Under the pieces are notes generated by a model. The model saw only the letters and a list, made by a program, of their open reading frames with translations, made no database searches and had not been told where the DNA came from. 64,000 nt of DNA. It comes from Novakomyces olei. Its lineage: Eukaryota > Ascomycota > Novakomycetes > Novakomycetales > Novakomycetaceae. The DNA is taken from NCBI GenBank assembly GCA_016906335.1, contig JADEYG010000015.1, forward strand, positions 806,001-870,000, read 5' to 3'. The position numbers and the translations under genes were made by a program. Positions 19,932-31,075 of this stretch are shown here, piece by piece. The first letter of the stretch is position 1. Each line of letters begins with the position of its first letter.

Positions 19932-21346
19932 ATGCCGGCGTCTCTAGTTCGTCAGCTGCATTCTCGCGACCTGCGACTTGACCAGAAAGAGCAGCGCGTC
20001 GCCCTATTATGCTCGACTGGAGCAGCAGTAGCGCTCTTGCTTTACTTTATATACCCGCGACGAGCCTTCGCTCCAAAACGAGCTCGGGACCGCAGAGTTA
20101 GAGGGCTATGGAACCCTGGTAATCTTTGCTTCATGAACTCAGTCATTGAGGTATGCATACAACATTGAACACGCGTCTCCCAGTTCATGCTTGAGAACCC
20201 TCAATTAACTTGGACTGTAAGGCAATTGCGGATTCCGAGTGTGTACGCCAGCTGCTTGTCGATAACGTAAACTCTGGCCGACGAGACAGGTTTCACGATA
20301 CACGAGTGTCGAGCGAGTTGCTCGCCTTATTACATCGTATTTCTTATTTCTGTTAAATGCTCCCTTTTAACTCTAGAACTTTCCTCCGGAACCAAAGTCT
20401 GCCATGTCTTTGCTTTACGGACCAGCTTTGAGAACGTTCTTGGGGCTACAATGTCCAGAAACCAGCAGGATGCTCAAGAATTCTTTCAACTCGTCCTTGA
20501 GCGGATCGTTCACGAAAAAGGGGCCCTTGGTGATATAAGCACTGGACCTGTCTCCGTTTTACGAGGAACTAGGCCCGGCTTTGTCGGTACTTACTGCACA
20601 CAAAACCAATGTTTGCGTTGCGGACATACGTACCGTTGGAGGCTGCAAAACTTTAATATGCTGACTCTTTCGCTCCCTGAATCGGTAAATAATTAAAGAT
20701 TAAAATGTGGAAGAAGAAAAGACCAATACAAAAATTTGATCATAAATCAAAAGCTAATCGTCTGTAATAGATTTCATGTACGTTGGAAGATTGCTTTGAT
20801 CTATCGTTTAAAGATGACCAGATTGACGGCTATGCTTGCAGAAATTGTACCTTTTTGCATATCAAGAGAACGACATCGGAAGAGCAGCAACCAAATTTTA
20901 TACGACAAGGTCCGTCTAGCGAAGAATGGGCCAAGGCTCTTTATGACGATAGCTCTGATGCAGCAGTCGTGTCGCGGACTACAATAAAGTCGTGGATAAA
21001 ACGAAGACAGGGCGTTTACCAGCTTCCACAGCAGACGCTAATTCTTCATCTGAATCGATCTCTGTTTAATCAAGTCGTAACTGCCCGACGTAATTCGTGT
21101 CGTGTCGAATTTCCTGAGCATTTGCATTTGAGAGGCGAAATTGGAGAGTCAAAAAGCTATTCCCTCCAGGCTGTGGTGGTACACTTTGGCTCTCACGACT
21201 TTGGACACTATATCTGCTATCGTAGGGTGAAACGGGGGCACAAGTTTATTTGGCTCGAGTGTAATGATGAAAAGGTGTCTATAGTCGAAAGGTCACATGT
21301 GCTGGATCAGCAAAAGGCAGCTTATATTCTTGTCTACAGTTTGTAG
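19932..21346 (+). CDS. Membrane-anchored ubiquitin-specific protease (Ubp16/USP30-like)
   Basis: A cysteine deubiquitinase of the USP family. Four exons (19932-20150, 20222-20336, 20377-20684, 20771-21346) give 405 aa. A single hydrophobic span lies at about residues 24-41 (ALLCSTGAAVALLLYFIYPRR), followed by basic residues. This layout is shared with yeast Ubp16 and animal USP30, which sit on the mitochondrial outer membrane. The Cys box is GLWNPGNLCFMNSVIEAIAD with Cys66; Leu replaces the usual Thr before it. QQDAQEFFQLVLERI follows. A zinc-ribbon pair is present as CTQNQCLRCG and CRNC, and the His box is GSHDFGHYICYRR (His near residue 360). Exon 2's acceptor was set at GTAAG/GCA because it rebuilds the family block SVIEAIADSECVRQLL. 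Confidence 0.88.
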
Positions 21347-21819
21347 CACTGTTCAAGATGTATAGTTTAGTAGATATTTTTCTTTTAGGCATTGTTTTTA
21401 GGAATATTAAAGCATTTACTTTGCCCAGTATGGGGTATGACTTTTGTTTTAGTATAATCCCGAATTCGCCAGTAGGTGGCGTAGGACGAGACATGACACT
21501 GCATATCTCGTTACAGAGTATTTACAAGACTAGTGAACATAAATACCCAAAATTGAACACGCGTCTGCGTAGTCGGAGCATGGTAAAACATACGAGTTGA
21601 CGCATACATTTCGAGACTTATACCTGGCATTTATAAACTAGATGCGAAGGGCTGATAGGCTGAGCAATGAAGTTTTGATCACGTTGGCACAAATATATTT
21701 ATAGATTTAAAACAGAGAGTAAATAGTAAAAAAATCGACTTCAAACCTTGACTTGAAGGAAATATTAAGTAAATAAAAAAGCAGGCAAAGCTATGGTCAC
21801 AAGTTGGATTTGAATCCGT
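21347..21819. other. Intergenic, convergent
   Basis: AT-rich spacer between convergent genes; nothing recognised. Confidence 0.55.
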
Positions 21820-22263
21820 TCAAGCAGCTGCATTCTTGGGCTTGCGACCTCGTTTCTTCTTTGGCGGCTCTGCAGACTCGGCTGCTGGTGCGTCGGCTTT
21901 CTGCGGAGACTCGTCACTCGTGGCCGCGGCAGCAGAAGCTGCAGGCTCTGCTTTTCCCTTGTCCTCTGCTGCTGCTCCATTTTTCGCGGCAGGTTCAGGG
22001 TTTTTCCGTGGTCGCCCGCGCCCACGTTGTGTAGGAGGCTTCCTCACAATCACAGGATTACCATTCGCGTCCAGTTTTCGCGGTCTGCCGCGTTTACGTG
22101 GCGCATCGCCGCCCGCAGCTGATTTCGCTGGCGCGGACGTGGCAGCCGCTGGTTTCTCTGACTCTGCTGCTTCTTTTTTCTCGCTCGAGCCTTTTCTTTT
22201 ACCAGTTTTGGTGCCATTGTTAGCCGGCGGCAAGCTTTCGCCGCTTTGAGGTTGTGCGCTCAT
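21820..22263 (-). CDS. AT-hook (HMG-I/Y-like) DNA-binding protein
   Basis: A small nuclear protein of 147 aa with three AT-hooks, which bind the minor groove of AT-rich DNA: RKRGRPRK, RGRGRPRK and KKRGRKPK. The rest is Ala/Pro/Lys/Glu-rich and disordered. The start is the ATG at 22263 (MSAQPQSGESLPPANNG); the frame continues a little upstream without another ATG. The GC-rich coding sequence stands out from the AT-rich surroundings. Members of this class act as architectural chromatin proteins; the exact role here is unknown. Confidence 0.88.
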   Translation of the reverse strand: MSAQPQSGESLPPANNGTKTGKRKGSSEKKEAAESEKPAAATSAPAKSAAGGDAPRKRGRPRKLDANGNPVIVRKPPTQRGRGRPRKNPEPAAKNGAAAEDKGKAEPAASAAAATSDESPQKADAPAAESAEPPKKKRGRKPKNAAA

Positions 22264-23630
22264 AACCAGAGATTGCGTTGTCAATGTACGGTAATTTTAG
22301 CGAAACGTCTTTCTCGACAATTGAGACCGGATGTGTCTGACAAAAAGATCAAGAGTCTTCGAGTTCGCGGCGGCAATAACACGCGTAAAACCGACTAGAC
22401 TTAATCAGCACTTTTGTTTAATCTCAGAAAAAACGCGTGCCAGTAGGAAAGGCAAAAGTTGAATTTCAGCCGAATCGGCTTTGCAAACAATGCGCGAGTG
22501 ACTGATTGTATAGAACTGACGCGAAATATAATTATAAACAAACAAAATAATAAACAAAATAATAAATAAACAAACAAATGATAGAGTAAATAATAAATAA
22601 ACAAATAATAAATAAACAATATAGGCAAATAAACAATAGAGCATAAAAAGATGGATAATATAGAAAATTTTAGACAAGTACAATTGATAAATCTGCATGC
22701 CAGCCATGCGTAAATAACACGAAGAGATTTCAGTGCATCGTTCAATAGAGTACACAGCCGACGACTCTGGTCTTTATTCAACAGCCAGTCAGTTTCGCAC
22801 TCTATTAATACGACTGCACATATTATTATTAGCTCATATATATGTATACGCATAAATACATATATACTTTAGCCGACAATGAAGTAAATTAAAACCAGTC
22901 AGTCATCCACGCAGCTGCGGGCACTTACATCGGGTCCTCAAGGCCTCTAAAATTGTCTTGAATGACGCTTTTTGCGTTGGTGAGAAAGGTAGATTGATGA
23001 GACTACCCGCCGATGGTTCAAAACAACGAGGGAATTTAGAAAATAAAATTAAAAAATGCGGAATTATTATTTAATTTTAAAAAATAAAATAAATTTTATT
23101 GTTAAGGTTGTGATATTGTATATGTAACATAAGTATCGTATGTACTGGGTAATAACAAGAATGCTGTCACAACATGCACAAAAATAATTAATTGTCCAGA
23201 ATTACAGGAATAATATTTTTATATTCACACTAGAAGGTATGGCGAGTAATTTCTTGGTATATAATAATTTAAATAAATCGTGGGCAATACTCGAATGTAC
23301 AAGAAGCGCTTGCATTTCAATTAAGTCGTACTTCCAGATAGATGGCGCAAGAAGCTTTATATTCAAATTACCGTAATCAAGCTGGCGGGGCATATAATTG
23401 GATTTGAACGAGTTTAAGAATAGATTTGACAGGAAGCAATTGCCATGACTGACCGCCAGGTTGGTGCAATTGCATTCAATTATACTTGAATTACACTTTT
23501 ACAGCGACAAATAAAAACGAGTTGAAAATCTACGGAAAAAGAAAACCCTAACCATTGAATAACAGCAAATACCAAGCTCATTCCACCCAGCACATTACCG
23601 AATCGTCTGATCCAATTTCTCGAATTGAAA
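22264..23630. other. Long AT-rich intergenic region with orphan coding-like stretches
   Basis: 22530-22640 is a run of AATAAACA-like repeats. On the minus strand, about 23040-22902 reads as a good coding frame (for example SLINLPFSPTQKASFKTILE) next to a GTAAGT site. About 22810-22730 reads DWLLNKDQSRRLCTLLNDAL. I found no start codon or joining scheme, so no gene is called. Confidence 0.4.
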
Positions 23631-24137
23631 ATGCCTGTCGACTCGACTACTGTAAGTGTTTCAGGCTGCTAGATGCTTTGACTGTTTCGTATGGGCACTT
23701 GAGCAGGTTTCTGAAAAATTTGTCGCTAACGAACATTAGCCAACTGGAAAGGAGGGCGCTAGCATGGTGACCTCCCGCCTGGCAAGGCTGCGCAGAATCC
23801 CACCGGAGTTGCTTCCGCTAGGTACGTTTTCGTTTGGCGGTGTTTGAATATGCTTCTAGTTAAATTTTAATCCTTTGGCCTGGTCTTTATACCATTCATA
23901 TTTTGCTTTATTTAGCGGCATTGCCATTTTCTTTTCGTTTACAAGATGGAACTAGTACTGGCCGGAGGCGGCTGGCTAGTTGGTGACTGCTCTTACAATA
24001 ATACTAATATGCAAAAAGGTGTTGCTGTCGGTGCTGGCGTAGTATTCGCTGTTTTTGCGGTCGGCCATAAGCTTTACACAGACAGCAATCTTCGCTTGTG
24101 GCCCGCGGATAAGCCGAAGCCTAAGCCCGCTCACTAA
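23631..24137 (+). CDS. Small single-span membrane protein, probably mitochondrial
   Basis: Four exons (23631-23651, 23740-23821, 23916-23978, 24019-24137) join into 94 aa. The first part is arginine-rich and free of acidic residues over MVTSRLARLRRIPPELLPL, like a mitochondrial presequence. One hydrophobic span follows (VAVGAGVVFAVFAVGHKLY), then a short charged tail ending KPKPKPAH. All exon phases agree. The last intron needs a GTTGGT donor, a type also used in MOB1 next door, and has a perfect TACTAAT branch site. A second acceptor 30 nt downstream (23945) is equally in frame. I do not recognise the family; respiratory-chain accessory subunits look like this, but that is inference. Confidence 0.6.
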
Positions 24138-24504
24138 ATTTAAGTTTGGTTTAATTCATGTGGACCTCTGTTGTTTATATACTTTATGCTACCTCAAGAA
24201 ATATTTCAACCACAGTTAGATACAATCATCGCTATCTGCATGTAATATGCTGCCCTACAGCCTATGAATAATGCATAAAGTTAAATCCACAACACTATCC
24301 CGAACCGAAAGCAATCGAGGCCTTTACCCACAAATACAAATACCCTCATATCCGTTCAAGCCGGCTTTCAAACGTCAATGTACTCGTCTTGACTCGCCTA
24401 GACTCGCCTAGACTGTGCATATAAAATGCTCGTATATAAAGCATTCGTATATAAAGCGCTCAATCATGACGCTACCATTTGCTAATGCAACAATATCACT
24501 AGCT
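24138..24504. other. Intergenic, convergent 3' ends
   Basis: It contains short tandem repeats: three GACTCGCCTA-like units near 24391-24414, and three TATAAA-containing units at about 24418-24462. No gene was recognised. Confidence 0.6.
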
Positions 24505-25340
24505 TTAAAAAGCGTCCGTCTCTCCCCTTTCACTAGCAAACATGCTATGGATCAGCTCCTCCATTGGTGCCATATCCTCTGCACGAATCAGGCTATTATT
24601 AGCATTGAGCAGTTGAAGAAAAAGCAGTAACTCTAAACTTACTCGTATGCCTTGCTGAAGAGCACGAAATGCTTGAAACTAGTGTTTAGATGCGCTTCTT
24701 GTCCCTGCCAGTTAGAGTTGCGGTTCAGTACTCGAGCTTACCAGAGCCTGTACGATATTGTAATGCGACCAGTATATGTGAGCATACACACGAAAGAGTC
24801 TGCTTCATTAGCCCATGAAATCCGCAAAAGAGCCAACCTCTTCCACAGAACGCGGACAGTGCGCATAAAATCTTGTGGAAATTCACACCCGATATCCACG
24901 GGGAAAACTCTTGAATCGTCGAGGACTGTTTGTGCCCAGGAGACTAGCGAATTGATATATGCAGGAGCAGCCAGCATTTGCGGTGTTTCTGGTACGCTGC
25001 CTGGAACGGCCCAGCCATAGCGAAAATGGGGTCCTGCTGTCATTGCAGGGCAGGATGCCTCTGTACAAAACTCGCTCACTGTTCCCCAGAGCATATTGAT
25101 CTGTGTGTAAAACTCGACGGCTTATAGTTAGTAACAGTAACAGCATAATCGCGTACTATTAGACGCAATCCATTCATTGCGGTTCTCGCCCGGTGGCAAC
25201 TGCACGGCTTTACGCAGAGACCCACTGCCTAAAGTTGCTTCTGCAAACTGACGGAGCAGGTACTGCTTAGATCCAACAGGTTCCTTACGCGGCCGAAACG
25301 TGTTTACATTAGACCGCTTGCCCAGCGCAAAGAAGGACAT
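24505..25340 (-). CDS. MOB1: Mob1 kinase activator
   Basis: The regulatory partner of NDR/LATS-type kinases (Dbf2/Sid2) in mitotic exit or septation signalling. Five exons on the minus strand (25340-25157, 25120-24838, 24799-24742, 24704-24643, 24592-24505) give 224 aa, the usual core size. Landmarks: ATLGSGSLRKAVQLPPGENR, NEWIASNTVEFYTQINMLWG, the zinc ligands in EFCTEASCPAM and YAHIYWSHY (two Cys, two His), and LNTSFKHFVLFSKAYDLI. Intron 2 is 38 nt with the odd donor GTTGGC and a CTAAT branch site. All joins were checked by phase and by spacing to yeast Mob1. It lacks the long N-terminal extension of yeast Mob1. Confidence 0.93.
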
Positions 25341-26489
25341 GATTTGGATTCAATCAGATTTGATGTAAAGTTTCACCTTTTAAGGGCACTGTTGTTGGTG
25401 TAAACAAACGGTTGTCAGCGTATATGCGTAAAGGTACAAAGAGTTTATAGTGGACGTTTAGTATATGGATAAAAGCGTACTTTATTTCACGTTCAAAATT
25501 ACGATTGATATATTATATTGGAAACAAGCTAAATTAAAGTAACACAAATGTCTAATTAAAATTAAATAAAAACAAAAGTTGAATTACAGGTAGACCCGCG
25601 CTTTTAATAAATTATATTAGAATAATAAAGAATAAATTAGTCCCCTATTACTTTCTAGTCGGTATATATATATCCATGATGTATATTGGCTTGTATAATT
25701 GTCTGCTGTACACGAACAATAAATATGAGATGGTGTATGTACAAAATCAGTATGGAGCCGCCGGCGCCAGACTTCACCGCAGAACCGATCTCTACTCAAC
25801 CAAATAACCGCAAAATATTGGCGATCAGTACTGTGGATCCGAAAACCAATAAACAGAGCCCTTGAGCCCAATAAAGACAGCGTACCGGCGGTCGTGAAAG
25901 TTTGAAATTAATGTTTATCTGAAAAATAGTACAGACTGCAAACCGAGAAAAGAAACGCCAAACGCATTATAACTTTATCGCACAGAACAATCTGTAAAGC
26001 CTGCGGGCAACTTTCGTAAAAGTCCACACTTTGATACCGCGCTGATGATTTATGAGCCCCTCCTGAACAAAACAATAACGATATAGATCCCAAGCTTCTG
26101 TACCAGTCTCAAATCTCGACAAAAGGCAATTAATCCGGTACCAAACCCCCAAATCCTAAGCCACTCAAAACACGAATTCACAGTAAGCCCATTATGTAGT
26201 GTATAATAACGATTGTACAATGTTAAAGCAGTGTATAAAACAGACAAACAAAAAATCTGATCTGTCGTCAATTAAAAAAATAAAAGAGCCAACGATCCAA
26301 TAAATAAATGGGAAATAAATAGGTAAACAGAAAGAACTAAACAAAATTCATCTCCCGTCTGTCGAAAATGATGGCCTCTATGGCGAGGCGTAGCCTTATT
26401 TAAACTAAACCCAAAAACTTTTCAAGTCAAGTCGAGCACCGCAGACGATACGGAGCTTGATGAAATATTCAAACAGAACTCTGAGCAGT
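25341..26489. other. Intergenic, no convincing gene
   Basis: About 1.15 kb. A 37-codon plus-strand frame starts at 25752 (MEPPAPDFTAEPISTQPNNR), but it has no recognisable features. Minus-strand frames at 25908-26271 overlap each other and have no family marks. Confidence 0.5.
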
Positions 26490-29270
26490 TTAAGGAACTC
26501 TCCGAGAGGAATTTGGGCCAGTCGTGCCTGGCAGGGGCGAGTACACTGGGCTGATAGGCGGCTGCATCATGTACGGAACAAATTGGGACGACGATAGCTG
26601 TAATTGCCGATCGCGGAAATACTCATGCCTTTGTGCAGCGTGAGACCTTTGCGCAAACGATGACTGTGCATCTGCATTAATCGAACTTTGATCGTGCATG
26701 CCTACTTGTTGCTGGTAAGGACTAAAAGGCGGCTGAGGTAATTGATGAGCCAGCTGATGCTGAGAAGCAGACATAAAAGGAGCAGGAGGCTGATGCTGAT
26801 GCTGATGCTGATGCTGATGCTGATGCTGATGCTGCGGAGGAGCAGGCCTGAATCCAGAGGGCCAAGTCTGCAGTGTGGGACCAGTGACTCCAGAGCCAGC
26901 ATTGGCAACGCCAGCAGGAACGTCTCCAGAGGCAGCGACACTTTTCCCACCCGGCGGAACAGAAAACGAATCGGCTATCTGTGTTGTTGGATCTATAGCA
27001 CACATCCAGATACGCGTCTTATATATCTTGAACAGGTCACGTACAAGTTCCCTGAAATCCACACGGACATTGCTCGTGTAGTAGAACGTAAGCTTACGTC
27101 TGTCCCACTGATACTCGCCGTCAACGGCCTCCATCGGCAATCCCCGTTGCCTTACTTTTGTGTTGCAGACCATCGTTGCCTGTGCTTCATCCTGTCCTTT
27201 GTTGATCAGCATAGCTACTTCGCTTGGGTGAGCCAGCCTGTAGATTTGTTTAAGCGAAAAGTTCCCCAGTCCTCCTCCTCCTCCCCCACTACCTCCTTCA
27301 GCCCCGTGTAGATGCTGTTGGGGCTGCTGTTCAGACTGAAGAGCTGACTGGGAGTTCAAGATCTGTTGCTGGGCGGCATGCTGCCTTTCCTTGGCCTTCA
27401 CTACACTTTCAAAGGGTAAATCTTCAGCAATTACTTTCCCAAGATCACGGCCTCGGTCGGCTTCCACAATAACAAGGTCTCCCGTATGCACTGCTAACCC
27501 TGAGCTCTCAGGGACATAGAGAACGTCCGAACGGCAAGCTTTAAATTCGACCAGGTAAAGTTTGCCTGGAGGATTTGCGCCTCCGTGCTTGGTGGCGTTG
27601 GCACCTGCAGCTTTGCCGTTTGCCTGGTGCTTGGACTGCTGGTGCCTCTGAGCCTGTGAAGATTTCTGCTGCTGCTCTTGCTGCTGTACAATATCATTCA
27701 ATGAAGCAGACAAGTTTGGGTCTGCTGCGGAATTAATACCAGCAGGATTAACGCCAGCACGTGCACGTCTATGCTCGTCATTGGAAAAGTACCGGTCAAC
27801 CTCAGACATTACTGCACCGAAATTAGGGGATCCAACAGCATGAGGGTCGACGGCGGCGCCGGTGCTACCATTGGACCTCTGCCGAGACAGTTCGTCATTC
27901 ATATTCAAAGACCGAAGGCTGTGTGCGAGATCGTGAGCGTTTGTTTCAGAAAACGCCAGACCAGAAGGCCCGGTAGAGTCCCCATTCAAATCCTGGGCGT
28001 CTACCATCTTTGATTGCTGTTGTTGTTGTTGTTGTTGGTGCTGCTGAGTGTCACGGATGGTGTTGGCCAGCGAGTTCTTTCCCACTGAAACCTGTTGTGC
28101 CGCAGCATAGTTGCTCTGCTGGTTCTGTAAAAGGCTGCGTGACAGGCTCAAGTACGTCTGCTGCTGCTGCCTATGGTGCTCGAGCTGGCCGAGCGAGAAG
28201 GAGAAACTGCGCTGCTTGTTCCCCTCTGTACTGCCGGCGTAGGGCAGCTGATGGTGGTCGGAAATAAAACTGCCTGTGCCGGAGCCATTGCTGTTGTTGT
28301 TACTACTAAGCTGCATCGCTGGTGCAGTGCTTGCCCAAATGTTTGGGCTGCCACCGCTGGCGGTATCGCTGCTTCTGGCTCCCGGCGAAGTTGGGCCTGG
28401 AGCGGGCAGTCCACCGGGCCACCTGATGCCATTATTGCCCGCAGAAGTACCGTTATTCGCTGCATCAGCAGGCCAACCATTCGTTGCTTCCGCAGCGGCC
28501 TTTTCGCTTTGGAATAAAGCGGGGTTTGCGAGTGAGGCGTGACTGTCACCGAACGGATCAGTGGGCCTTCCTCCGCTGTTTGAAAAGGACAAGCGCTCTG
28601 TGTTTCGATGGTCTCCTACTGCGCCAACTGCGCGCGGCCTAATTTCCGCAGCATAACTAGGCCGGCGAGAGGCCAATGCTGAGGACAGCCCGTTTCGAGC
28701 TCCCTCAGGCGAAAAAGACCACCGTATTGCATCTTGCTCATTGGCAAAAACAGAGGCAAAAGAGTGTTTCAGGCTCTGCAGAGCTTCGCCGTGGTCAGAC
28801 GTTCGAGAGGCTCTAGAGTTGCGAAAATTTCCAGCATTACTCAGCCCCGCTGGAGGACCTGTCTGGTCTCCCTGGGCGCCTCCTGTACTACCAGCGTTTG
28901 CTAAACTGACATTTGCTAAACTGCCCACCCAGGGCTCCTCCCCATCATCCTCATCGTCCTCGTAAAACACGTCCGAGTGGTAAAAAGTAGGCGATCGCAT
29001 GGCTGTGGCCGAAGGCATTTCGCCCAGCGACTGGTGTTTCCGTGGGCTGTTGAGCGCCTGTGATCCTACTGTCGAGGCAATAGTAAAAGGCGCCGCCGAT
29101 GAAATATCGCTGCCGGCACTTTCAAGCGGGAGCGAGAATCGCGCAGCAGACTGCCGCACAGATCGTGGTTGGGGAGCACTGCCGTCGCTGCTCCCGTCAC
29201 TGCTAAATTTATCGGCGTCAAAGTACTGAAGATGCGTGGCCGCTGTGCCAACGCCACGACCCCGATCCAT
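26490..29270 (-). CDS. PSP1-domain protein
   Basis: A single-exon 926-aa protein with the PSP1 C-terminal homology domain at about residues 570-755. It begins KLYLVEFKACRSDVLYVPES, with GDLVIVEADRGRDLGKVIAE next, and ends near RIWMCAIDPTT; a Gln/Gly-rich insert splits it near residues 630-680. The first 560 residues are Ser/Asn/Gln-rich and disordered, with Gln runs and an SFSLGQLEHH segment. The C-terminus has a His-Gln run coded by an ATGCTG-type repeat (minus strand, around 26790-26833). Yeast Psp1 and fungal relatives carry the same C-terminal domain and have been linked to polymerase-alpha suppression and RNA granules. The biochemical activity is unknown. Confidence 0.88.
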   Translation of the reverse strand: MDRGRGVGTAATHLQYFDADKFSSDGSSDGSAPQPRSVRQSAARFSLPLESAGSDISSAAPFTIASTVGSQALNSPRKHQSLGEMPSATAMRSPTFYHSDVFYEDDEDDGEEPWVGSLANVSLANAGSTGGAQGDQTGPPAGLSNAGNFRNSRASRTSDHGEALQSLKHSFASVFANEQDAIRWSFSPEGARNGLSSALASRRPSYAAEIRPRAVGAVGDHRNTERLSFSNSGGRPTDPFGDSHASLANPALFQSEKAAAEATNGWPADAANNGTSAGNNGIRWPGGLPAPGPTSPGARSSDTASGGSPNIWASTAPAMQLSSNNNSNGSGTGSFISDHHQLPYAGSTEGNKQRSFSFSLGQLEHHRQQQQTYLSLSRSLLQNQQSNYAAAQQVSVGKNSLANTIRDTQQHQQQQQQQQSKMVDAQDLNGDSTGPSGLAFSETNAHDLAHSLRSLNMNDELSRQRSNGSTGAAVDPHAVGSPNFGAVMSEVDRYFSNDEHRRARAGVNPAGINSAADPNLSASLNDIVQQQEQQQKSSQAQRHQQSKHQANGKAAGANATKHGGANPPGKLYLVEFKACRSDVLYVPESSGLAVHTGDLVIVEADRGRDLGKVIAEDLPFESVVKAKERQHAAQQQILNSQSALQSEQQPQQHLHGAEGGSGGGGGGLGNFSLKQIYRLAHPSEVAMLINKGQDEAQATMVCNTKVRQRGLPMEAVDGEYQWDRRKLTFYYTSNVRVDFRELVRDLFKIYKTRIWMCAIDPTTQIADSFSVPPGGKSVAASGDVPAGVANAGSGVTGPTLQTWPSGFRPAPPQHQHQHQHQHQHQHQPPAPFMSASQHQLAHQLPQPPFSPYQQQVGMHDQSSINADAQSSFAQRSHAAQRHEYFRDRQLQLSSSQFVPYMMQPPISPVYSPLPGTTGPNSSRRVP

Positions 29271-31075
29271 GTGGGGAATGCAGTGTGCTCTCTAAAGTGT
29301 GAAATTCATACTATTGCGTAGACCACTATATAATTAATCTACAGTGAGAATTTAAGGCACTAATTGCGGAGACGCTTGCTTATAGGTGCGTTGGCGTAGC
29401 AGATATTCGCGCATAGTTATACGATATTCTTAAATTCGATGGCTCAATGAAATGATTCGCTGATACGGATTCGCTTATTTCGGTATGAGATTCTACCATA
29501 TTGTGCTCATACTCGAGTTTGCGAGGAAATAATGTGTGTCGTGTGTGTATAAACCGGTTCAAGTCTGCTCTTGCAACGACGCACCTAATTCGCTTTTGCG
29601 TCGTGCTTTTTTGCCTGCTGAAATTTGGCGTACGTTACACCTCTGAGGCTCGAGGTGTTTTATGTCACACGTAGCATTGAATACTGTTAATATTATTGAA
29701 TACTATTAATTTTGTGAATACTGTTAATTTATTGAATACTATTAATTTTGTAAATACTGTTAATATAATTGAAAATGATTGCAACAATGAATACTTTTGC
29801 ATACATTTGAATACTATATATTGTAAGAATCACAATAGTGAAATGTACATGGCTTCTCGTTGTCAAGTGGCCGGCTCGCTACCCTAGCACACTCCATCTT
29901 ATTTTCGATGCCTAGTACATTTTCATGATTTGTTTTTATTTTCGTTTTTATGTCTGGATTCTCGTTGTTTTGGGGTGGACTGGGCTTTTAGACTACAAGG
30001 GACTAGTTAGGTGGTCCTTGCCTCAGCCTATTATTCTATTCGTTTAGATGGCACGCCAAACGACTCTTAATGCTTACTCCTCATTTTTGATATTGGGCAT
30101 TGAAGCTGGTTTGGGTTAGTCTTACGTGATGAGCTGGTAAAGGGGACAAGTTTGGCTGTCATTGTCAAAAAGCATACTTCGAGCGATCATTTGCCCGTAT
30201 GGACGATTTTCATTACAGGCATAAACACACCCCGCCCTTACTTGAATTCACTTTTATTTGATTGCTTGCTTACAAGCCAAGTCATGTTCCTGCCACCCCG
30301 CCAAATTAGCCACGTGGAAATCAGGCGCGCCTTACGTATCCCCTTTTGTATGGCGTCAACTTGACCGAACCGTGGCTTTTGAAGTGTAATCAGATAATAA
30401 TCTAAAAAGGATTCTTTTCTCCAATTTTGAGTATACGTAAACTGATAGGGGCATATCACACAGTACTGTTTCATTGATCGCCGTATCGGCAAATCAATGG
30501 TAATATTCTATCGGTTTTACTAGTACTTCAATTAGCCTGTACGCTGATCGGTCTATAAAATCTTGGCTGTATGCCAGATGTATCGCTGTATTGGTCTTAA
30601 ATATATTATTTTCTGCTCGGTGATATACACCGCATCTCTCTTTACAGGATATCGTCATTAAGTTTATAGGGCAAAGACCCTTTTATTCTTTCCGCACTAT
30701 TATGGCTGTGGGTGCGGGGGATTAAGTTTTAAAGTTGAGTGAGACTGTCAAAGATTGATAATATGAGGAAACATTTATGGTCTGAGTTTTCGTGTCCATA
30801 ATAGCCTTGTGTCCCGCTCTCTGGGAAATGAGTATGCTTGTGATACGCTTCGTATCGAAACGAAAAACGCGCTGGAATTGTAGTACATTATATACTGCGA
30901 CTTGAAGTATTATACAATTGACATATTACTGACTCTCTCAAGGCTGTAAGGTAGTCCAGTACATGCCGCTGATGACCGATTGATTATTCGCGTAAAGCAT
31001 GCTAAAATAGTTTGAAAATGTAAAGACCAAACCCCCAATGTTCTTCAACAATGTATTCATTCAAGTTTCATAATA
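29271..31075. other. Long gene-free region (1.8 kb)
   Basis: No gene or RNA recognised. It holds the tandem AATACTRTTAAT repeats listed separately and a short perfect stem (ACACCTC...GAGGTGT) at about 29637-29658. The rest is AT-rich with short frames only. Confidence 0.5.
29678..29775 (+). repeat. Degenerate tandem repeat, AATACTRTTAATWTT units
   Basis: Five imperfect copies of a TTGAATACTATTAATTTTG-like unit follow each other, spaced roughly 17-23 bases. No function is evident. Confidence 0.7.

Noticed and set aside
20151-20236. Extra exon FMLENPQLTWT plus a 23-nt intron in the USP gene
   Set aside because: A single intron 20151-20221 ending GTAAG/GCA restores the conserved SVIEAIAD block and needs no mini-intron.
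22401-22853. 150-codon minus-strand frame rich in Leu/Ile/Phe
   Set aside because: Most of it is the translation of AATAAACA-type AT repeats; only a small island looks coding and is reported as a finding.
23399-23420. GGATTTGAACGA, resembling a tRNA B box
   Set aside because: No acceptor or anticodon stems can be formed around it.
26702-28549. Several overlapping frames opposite and beside the PSP1 gene
   Set aside because: They are low-complexity shadows of CAG/CAT repeats in the true minus-strand frame.
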